From Chloroflexota bacterium (lineage in GTDB: Bacteria > Chloroflexota > Limnocylindria > Limnocylindrales > CSP1-4): DNA of 64,000 nt. Under the pieces are notes generated by a model, which saw nothing but the letters and a program-made list of their open reading frames with translations, searched no databases and had not been told where the DNA came from. Within the stretch, counting starts at the first letter, position 1; each line of letters begins with the position of its first letter. Of the stretch, positions 57,797-64,000 are shown one piece after another. The stretch covers positions 17,485-81,484 of the forward strand of contig JACPOU010000051.1 of NCBI GenBank assembly GCA_016191345.1, written 5' to 3'. The translations under genes and the position numbers were made by a program.

Positions 57797-58962
57797 AGGC
57801 GAAGCGCCGCGCCATCACGAGCCAGCCCTCGGGCCCGACGCCCAGGCGGACGCCAACCGTCCGTCGCGTCCGCTCGGCCATCGTGCCGGCGGGGCCGCGC
57901 AGCGCCGGCAGCCGCGTCGACGCCGCCGCCGGCATGCGAGCGGCCCAGGCACGGTCCGGGGCCGCGGAAGCGGAGCCGAACGGCGGCGCGGGTCCGCGGC
58001 GGACGATCGACCTCACGGTGGACCTGGGCCGCGGCCTCGTGCTCCGCAACCCGATCCTCGTCGCCTCGGGCACCTTCGGCTACGGGACGGAGTACAGCGA
58101 GGTCGTCGACGTCGACCGCCTCGGCGCGATCTGCTGCAAGGGCACCACGCTCAAGCCGCGAATCGGCAACCCGACGCCCCGTGTCACCGAGACGCCCGGC
58201 GGCATGCTGAACTCGATCGGGCTCCAGAATCCCGGCGTCGATGCCGTCGTCGAGAAGTACGCGGCGACGTGGGCCGGCTGGCGGGTGCCGGTCATCGTGA
58301 ACGTCGCAGGGGAGTCCGTGGCCGACTACGTCGAGGTCGTGCGGCGCCTGGACGGCGTGCCGGGGATCGCCGGCATCGAGCTCAATATCTCCTGCCCCAA
58401 CGTCGGGCGCGGCGGCCTCCAGTTCGCGATCGACGCCGACGCGGCGGCCGGTGTCACGGCCGCGGTTCGCCGGGCCACGGACCTGCCGCTCCTCGTCAAG
58501 CTCTCGCCCAATGTCGCGGACGTGCGCCCGATCGCCCGGGCCATCGCCGATGCCGGCGCGGACGCGCTGACGGCGGTGAACACGCTCTCGGGGATTGCCG
58601 TTGGCACGTCGCGCGACCGGCCGCTCCTCGGGAACATCTACGGCGGGCTGTCCGGGCCGGCCATCAAGCCGGTGGCCCTCCGGGTGGTGTACGAGGTCTG
58701 CCAGGTCGTCGACATCCCGGTCGTCGCCATCGGCGGTGTCGCCGAGCTCGCGGACGTCCTCGATTTCCTTGCCGTGGGCGCGGTCGCGGTCCAGGTCGGG
58801 ACGGCGATCTTCGCGGATCCGGGGCTGCCGGTCCGCCTCGTGGACGAGCTGGCCGATGCCGCGCGAGCTGCCGGCCACGACTCGTACCGGCCGTTCATCG
58901 GGACGGCCCTCCCGAGACGAGCGGGCGCCCCGTCCGCGAAGGGGGTCGAGTACCGGCCCTGA
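57793..58962 (+). CDS. pyrD: Dihydroorotate dehydrogenase (class 1B type)
   Basis: LRNPILVASGTFGYGTEY, GMLNSIGLQNPGVDAVV, NISCPNVGRGGLQF, LVKLSPNV, GGLSGPAIKPVALRVVYEV. Confidence 0.94.
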   Translation: MKAKRRAITSQPSGPTPRRTPTVRRVRSAIVPAGPRSAGSRVDAAAGMRAAQARSGAAEAEPNGGAGPRRTIDLTVDLGRGLVLRNPILVASGTFGYGTEYSEVVDVDRLGAICCKGTTLKPRIGNPTPRVTETPGGMLNSIGLQNPGVDAVVEKYAATWAGWRVPVIVNVAGESVADYVEVVRRLDGVPGIAGIELNISCPNVGRGGLQFAIDADAAAGVTAAVRRATDLPLLVKLSPNVADVRPIARAIADAGADALTAVNTLSGIAVGTSRDRPLLGNIYGGLSGPAIKPVALRVVYEVCQVVDIPVVAIGGVAELADVLDFLAVGAVAVQVGTAIFADPGLPVRLVDELADAARAAGHDSYRPFIGTALPRRAGAPSAKGVEYRP

Positions 58963-59019
58963 TGGACGGGAGCGCCGGGCTCCGCAGCCATGGGCTGATG
59001 GCCGATACACTCGGCCTCG

Positions 59020-59697
59020 ATGACGTCGATCAAGCCGGCCACCGACCTCGCCGCCTGCGCCGAGATCGCGCGGCGAACGGAGGCCCTCTTCCGGAGCTCC
59101 GGGGCGCTGCGGGAGGGCCACTTCCTCCTCAAGAGCGGCCGTCATTCCGATGCCTACCTCGAAAAGTTCGCGGTCCTCTCGGATCCGGCCGCGACGAGCG
59201 AGCTGTGCGGCTTCTGGACGGCCCGCCATCGTGATGCGGCGGGTGCCGCGACGGTCGACCTCGTCGCCGGCCCGACCACGGGCGGGGTGATCCTCGCCTT
59301 CGAGACGGGCCGCCAGCTGGGCACGCCGGCGATCTTCGCCGAGGAGGTCAAGGCCGCGGACGGGAAGATTCGTCGCGAGTTCCGGCGCGGTTTCCGGATC
59401 GAGCCCGGCGCCCGGGTCCTGCTGGTGGACGACATCCTCACGACCGGCGGCTCCCTCCTCGCGATGCTGCCCGCGGTGGAAGAAATGGGTGGCGAGGTCG
59501 TCGAGTGCGCGGTCATCGTGGATCGCTCCGGCGGCCTCTCGGTGCTGACGTCGCCGGCGACCGGGCGCCGCTACCCGCTCCGCTCGCTCTGGTCCCTGGA
59601 CCTGCCGACGTTCGAGGCGGGCGCGGCCTCCTGCCCGCAGTGCGCCGCGGATGCGCCGCTGTACGCCCCCGGCAGCACGGGCACGACGACCGTGTGA
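59020..59697 (+). CDS. pyrE: Orotate phosphoribosyltransferase
   Basis: GHFLLKSGRHSDAYLEKF, VAGPTTGGVILAFETGRQLG, ARVLLVDDILTTGGSLLAML. Confidence 0.94.
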   Translation: MTSIKPATDLAACAEIARRTEALFRSSGALREGHFLLKSGRHSDAYLEKFAVLSDPAATSELCGFWTARHRDAAGAATVDLVAGPTTGGVILAFETGRQLGTPAIFAEEVKAADGKIRREFRRGFRIEPGARVLLVDDILTTGGSLLAMLPAVEEMGGEVVECAVIVDRSGGLSVLTSPATGRRYPLRSLWSLDLPTFEAGAASCPQCAADAPLYAPGSTGTTTV

Positions 59698-59868
59698 CGC
59701 GGCCGCGCCGTTCGGTCTCCTCGGCGGCGGCGAGGGTTCCGACGGAGCACGCGCGGCTGCCCGCATGGCCGGGATGGTCCTCCGCGGGGCCCTTCCGGAC
59801 GCTCGCCGCAGCGGCGGTAGAATGCCCGGGTCATTCCGCGACCCGAACCCGTCCCTTCCAGGAGCCCC

Positions 59869-61779
59869 GTGACCCGCTTCCAGCGCCTCGCCGCGGCCAC
59901 CGTCGTGACGACGTTCGTGCTCGTGACCATCGGCGTGATCGTGCGGGCGACCGATGCCGGGCTCGGCTGCCCGGACTGGCCGTTCTGCTACGGCCAGCTG
60001 CTGCCGCCGGCGGGCGACGGCAAGGCCTGGATCGAGTGGCTCCATCGCGACGTCGCGGCCCTCGTCGGGATCCTGATCCTCGGCATGGCGGCATTCGCGG
60101 TGATCGACCACCGCGACCGGCCGTCGCTTCTCTGGCCCTCGATCTTCAGCGTCCTCCTCGTCGGGTTCCAGGCCTGGCTCGGCCGCGAGACGGTCCGCCT
60201 CGGCAACTCCGGCGAGAGCGTCACGGCTCACCTCGCGGCGGCGATGACCCTCGTCGGCGTGCTCGTCTTCCTCCTGGTCCGGTCGCGCTACCCCGCGCGA
60301 CTGCCCGAACCCGGGGGCAGCCAGCGCTTCACGCTCCTCGCCGCGTTCGCCGCGGCCGCGACCTTCGCCCTGCTGCTGTTCGGGTCCAACGTCACGGCCC
60401 GGAACGCGGGCCTCGTCTTCCTCGACTGGCCGCTCATGTCGGGGAGCCTCTTCCCGTTCGACCCGGCGCTTCCGGCCGACGTCTCGGTGTTCTACGCGAC
60501 CAACGCGCTCCATCGCTACGTCGCCGCGGTCGTCCTTCTCGTGCTCGTCGCCGTGGCCTGGGCGGTGAACCGGCACCGCCCGGCCCGGCCCGGACTGCGG
60601 CGCCTGGCCGTTGCGATCCTCGGGCTCTACCTCGTCCAGGTGGTCATCGGCGGCCTGCAGGTGCTCACCCGCCTCTCCGACTGGTCGCAGTCGCTCCACC
60701 TGGCGCTCGGGACGCTCATCTGGGGCGGCACGGTGGCGCTCGCCGTCGCCAGCTACTACGAGGCCCGGCTGGAGGGCGGCTCCGCGACGATGGGCGGTGG
60801 GAGTGGCTGGCGGCCGGTCGGGATCGCGGAATCGCCGCGGGACCTCTCGTCGCCGGCGCCGTCGGGCGCCAGGCGGGCCACGATCCGCGCCTACATCGCC
60901 CTGACCAAGCCCCGGATCATCGAGCTGCTGCTCGTCACGACGATCCCGGCCATGGTCCTCGCCATCCGCGAGGTTCCGGGCATGGCGACGCTGGACTGGT
61001 TCCGGCTGGCGTTCTGGACGCTCGTCAGCGGGACGCTGGCCGCGGGCTCCGCGAACGCGATCAATCAGTACCTCGACCGCGACCTCGACGAGCGGATGGT
61101 CCGGACGCGCCGCCGGCCGCTGCCCGCCGCGCAGGTCACGCCGGACGAGGCGATGCGCTTCGGGCTCGTCCTCGGGGTCGTGTCGGTGGCCCTCATGGCC
61201 TGGTTCGTGAACCTGCTCGCGGCGTTCCTGACGCTCCTCGCCATCGCCTTCTACGTGATCGTCTACACGATCCTCCTGAAGCGGACCACGACCCAGAACA
61301 TCGTCATCGGCGGGGCGGCCGGCGCGCTTCCGCCGGTCATCGGCTGGGCCGCGGTGACGGGCAACGTCGCCCTGCCGGCGGTCATGCTCTTCCTCCTCGT
61401 CTTCTACTGGACGCCGCCCCACTTCTGGGCGCTGGCCCTCCGCATCCGGGGCGATTACGCCGCCGCGGGCGTCCCGATGCTCCCGGTCGTCAAGGGCATC
61501 GCCGAGACGAGCCGCCAGATCGTCCTCTACACGATCCTCCTCGTCGCCATCTCGCTCGTCTTTGCGGTCGTCGCCCAGATGGGGGCGGTCTACTTCGCCG
61601 CTGCCGTCGTCCTCGGGGCGATCTTCCTGTACCGGGCGGCCCGGCTGTGGCGGGAGGGTTCCGCGCCCGAGGCGTCCACGGCCCAGGCAATCCGCCTCTA
61701 TCGATTCTCGATCACGTACCTGACGCTTCTCTTCGTGGCCGTCGCGGTCGACGCGCTCATCGCGCTGCCCTTCGGCTGA
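59869..61779 (+). CDS. ctaA/ctaB: Heme A synthase (CtaA) - protoheme IX farnesyltransferase (CtaB) fusion, GTG start
   Basis: N-half RATDAGLGCPDWPFCYGQLLPP...IEWLHRDVAALVG...ALHRYVAAVV; C-half ALTKPRIIELLLVTTIPAMVL...SANAINQYLDRDLDERMVRTRRRPLP. Confidence 0.94.
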   Translation: MTRFQRLAAATVVTTFVLVTIGVIVRATDAGLGCPDWPFCYGQLLPPAGDGKAWIEWLHRDVAALVGILILGMAAFAVIDHRDRPSLLWPSIFSVLLVGFQAWLGRETVRLGNSGESVTAHLAAAMTLVGVLVFLLVRSRYPARLPEPGGSQRFTLLAAFAAAATFALLLFGSNVTARNAGLVFLDWPLMSGSLFPFDPALPADVSVFYATNALHRYVAAVVLLVLVAVAWAVNRHRPARPGLRRLAVAILGLYLVQVVIGGLQVLTRLSDWSQSLHLALGTLIWGGTVALAVASYYEARLEGGSATMGGGSGWRPVGIAESPRDLSSPAPSGARRATIRAYIALTKPRIIELLLVTTIPAMVLAIREVPGMATLDWFRLAFWTLVSGTLAAGSANAINQYLDRDLDERMVRTRRRPLPAAQVTPDEAMRFGLVLGVVSVALMAWFVNLLAAFLTLLAIAFYVIVYTILLKRTTTQNIVIGGAAGALPPVIGWAAVTGNVALPAVMLFLLVFYWTPPHFWALALRIRGDYAAAGVPMLPVVKGIAETSRQIVLYTILLVAISLVFAVVAQMGAVYFAAAVVLGAIFLYRAARLWREGSAPEASTAQAIRLYRFSITYLTLLFVAVAVDALIALPFG

Positions 61780-61939
61780 TCCGTCCCGGGCCGATGCGCG
61801 CGTCAGGATGCGCCGGCCGAGACCAAGCGGTCGGGCGTGACACCTTGGGAATCGCGCGCCACCACAACCGATATGCGGCTGCGACGGGTGAGCGGGCGGC
61901 TGACCGGCGCCGTCGGCGGGGCAGTGCCACACTCTGCCG

Positions 61940-63850
61940 ATGGACATCCACTTCCTCGGCGGCGCGACCACCGTCACGGGTTCACGCTTCCTCCTCACGA
62001 CCTCCCGGGCAACGGTCCTCATCGACTGCGGGATGTTCCAGGGGAGCCCGAACGAGTCGATCCGGAACCGGATTCCGCTCGGTTTCGATCCATCGACCCT
62101 CCACGCGATCCTCATCACCCACGCCCACCTCGACCACTGCGGCCTGCTGCCCGTCGCCGTGCGGGAGGGATACGCGGGCCCCATCTACCTGACCGCGGCC
62201 ACGGCGGAGCTGGCGAATCTCGTCCTGCTCGACAGTGGCCGGCTCCACGAGGAGTTCGCCAAGCGAGAATCGCGCTGGGAAGCGCGCCACCCGGACCGGG
62301 CGATCGTCGAGGACCGCGAGAAGGCGGCCGGCTACGTGGCTGCCCTCGGCACCGCGCGCGCGGCGCACCTCCCCGCGGCGGCGGATCCCGCGACCCCCTC
62401 GGCGACCGGCGGTGGGGCGAGCGTCGCCGCTGACGGTGGGGCGAGCCCGGCGGCTACGCCGGCGACCGACGCTGGCGGCGCGAGCGTCGCTGCCAGTGGT
62501 GAGGCGGGCCCCGGCACCGGCGTGCCGCACGTTCCGCCCGCTGACGTGCCGAACGTGCCGGACGGCGGCGAACCGATTCAGCCGGCCGGCCCCGGCGATC
62601 CCAAGGCCGCCGGCATCGACGACCTGGGCGACCCCGAGGACCTTCAGTTCGCGGCCGGCTCGATCCGGAGCGGCGAGCACGTCGCGACGAGCATCGGCCC
62701 GGACGGTCGATGGATGGACCGCCCGATCCGCGACCCAGAGGCGGAGCTTCGAGCCCAGCGGCCGGAGCTGCTCATCGACCTCGATGCGCCGCTCTACACG
62801 GAGAAGCAGGCCGCGGCCGTCATGCCGCTGTTCCGGCCCATCCGCTACGAGCAGGAGCTCGAGGTCGCGCCCGGGGTCCACGCGACCTTCTTCGACGCCG
62901 GCCACATCCTCGGCTCCGCGATCATCCGGCTCCGCGTCGAGGATGCGGACGGCAGGGGCGAGCGGATCCTTGTCTTCTCGGGCGACCTCGGCCGCCCGGG
63001 GACGCCGATCCTCCGCGACCCGACCCCCATGACCGACGCCGATTACGTCTTCGTGGAATCGACCTACGGCGGCCGGGAGCACGATCCCGAGGTCGAGGCC
63101 GTCCGGGCGCTGGCCGAAGCGGTCCGGGAGGTCGACAAGGCCGGCGGCGTGCTGCTGATCCCGTCATTCGCGATCGGGCGGACGCAGGAGATCGTGTGGG
63201 AGCTGGACCGGCTCATCGATCGCGGCGAGATCCCGCTCCTGCCCCTCTACCTCGATTCACCGATGGCAAGCAAGGCCTCGGACATCTACCGGCGCCATCC
63301 GGAGACGTACGACGAGGAGACGGCGACGATCCTCGCCGCCGGCGGGACGCCGCTCGACTACCCGGACCAGCGGATCACGAACAAGCTGGACGATTCGAAG
63401 GCGATCGCCCGGTCGCCGCGGCCGTACATGATCGTGGCCTCGAACGGGATGCTGACGGGCGGGCGCGTGGTGTCGCACCTGCGTGAGCTCATCGACGATC
63501 CGTCGGCGACCATCCTGTTCGTGGGATACCAGGGCGTCGGCACGCTCGGCAGCCACCTCCAGGCCGGGGCGACGACGGTGAAGATCGACGGGCAGGCGCG
63601 CCAGGTCCGGTGCCGCATCCGCTCGATCAGCGGGTTCTCCGCGCACGCGGACGAGTCGGAGCTGCTCGACTGGTTGCGGGGCTTTGCGCAGGGCGGCACG
63701 GGCCGGCAGCGCGGGTCGGCGGGGTACCCGCGGCGAGTGTTCCTGGTGCACGGCGACCCGGAGGCGCAGATCGCGCTGGCCCCGAAGGTGACGGCGCTCG
63801 GTTTCGACGTCCACGTCCCGCGCTGGCACGAGCAGGTCCAGCTGGACTGA
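61940..63850 (+). CDS. Metallo-beta-lactamase/beta-CASP RNA-processing exonuclease with low-complexity insertion
   Basis: LITHAHLDHCGLLP, FDAGHILGSAIIRLRV, VFSGDLGRPGTPIL, FVESTYGGREHD, IPSFAIGRTQEIVWEL, ASNGMLTGGRVVSHL, ISGFSAHADESELLDW. Confidence 0.93.
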   Translation: MDIHFLGGATTVTGSRFLLTTSRATVLIDCGMFQGSPNESIRNRIPLGFDPSTLHAILITHAHLDHCGLLPVAVREGYAGPIYLTAATAELANLVLLDSGRLHEEFAKRESRWEARHPDRAIVEDREKAAGYVAALGTARAAHLPAAADPATPSATGGGASVAADGGASPAATPATDAGGASVAASGEAGPGTGVPHVPPADVPNVPDGGEPIQPAGPGDPKAAGIDDLGDPEDLQFAAGSIRSGEHVATSIGPDGRWMDRPIRDPEAELRAQRPELLIDLDAPLYTEKQAAAVMPLFRPIRYEQELEVAPGVHATFFDAGHILGSAIIRLRVEDADGRGERILVFSGDLGRPGTPILRDPTPMTDADYVFVESTYGGREHDPEVEAVRALAEAVREVDKAGGVLLIPSFAIGRTQEIVWELDRLIDRGEIPLLPLYLDSPMASKASDIYRRHPETYDEETATILAAGGTPLDYPDQRITNKLDDSKAIARSPRPYMIVASNGMLTGGRVVSHLRELIDDPSATILFVGYQGVGTLGSHLQAGATTVKIDGQARQVRCRIRSISGFSAHADESELLDWLRGFAQGGTGRQRGSAGYPRRVFLVHGDPEAQIALAPKVTALGFDVHVPRWHEQVQLD

Positions 63851-63910
63851 CGCCCGCCGCCCGCCCCGTCCTCAACCAGCCCGGGCCCCCGGCCGCCGGC
63901 CCCGCTGCCA

Positions 63911-64000
63911 CGCCGCCCGGCCCCGCCGCCGCCCCCCGGTCGCGAATCCCGCCGTCCCGCCGCCCCGCCGCCCGGCCCCGCCGCCGCCCCCCGGTCGCGA
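63911..64000. repeat. 35-bp exact direct repeat, 55-bp period, at window edge
   Basis: cgccgcccggccccgccgccgccccccggtcgcga at 63911-63945 and 63966-64000. Confidence 0.95.

Noticed and set aside
57433-62184. 1583-aa minus-strand ORF
   Set aside because: Antisense to pyrK-pyrD-pyrE-ctaA/B; Arg/Gly/Asp-rich composition typical of the shadow frame of high-GC genes, no recognisable domain

Overview
High-GC bacterial chromosomal window; gene content and fusions suggest a Chloroflexota-like or actinobacterial-like lineage (inference only). Genes are dense and mostly on the + strand. Core content: (i) an 8-gene heme block (MerR-type regulator, hemA, hemC-hemD fusion, hemB, hemQ/chdC, hemL, hemE, hemH) in which every junction is a 4-nt start/stop overlap; (ii) amt and a large gltB; (iii) a split pyrimidine cluster (pyrR-pyrB-pyrC ... 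pyrK-pyrD-pyrE); (iv) a ctaA-ctaB fusion; (v) two ECF sigma/anti-sigma pairs; (vi) a SulP transporter with an ArsR regulator, a non-Pyl MttB homologue, lipB, a GalT-like gene, a TrpB2-like gene, a SpoIID/LytB protein, and a tRNA-Gly(CCC) with encoded CCA. A disturbed region at about 11.2-15.8 kb contains a Ca2+/H+ antiporter fragment, an ssb fragment and an internally deleted, frameshifted IS630-type transposase. The most interesting signals are: the uncharacterised regulator and palindromic AT-rich promoter heading the heme operon; a pyr leader with a PyrR-loop-like hairpin followed by two tandem start/stop-coupled mini-ORFs; a 51-52 bp tandem array of hairpins upstream of lipB; a 17-bp dispersed intergenic repeat; and a recurrent TANNNT-N6-RTG arrangement suggesting leaderless transcripts. 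No CRISPR, rRNA or prophage was seen. All homology calls are from reading motifs; no database search was run.
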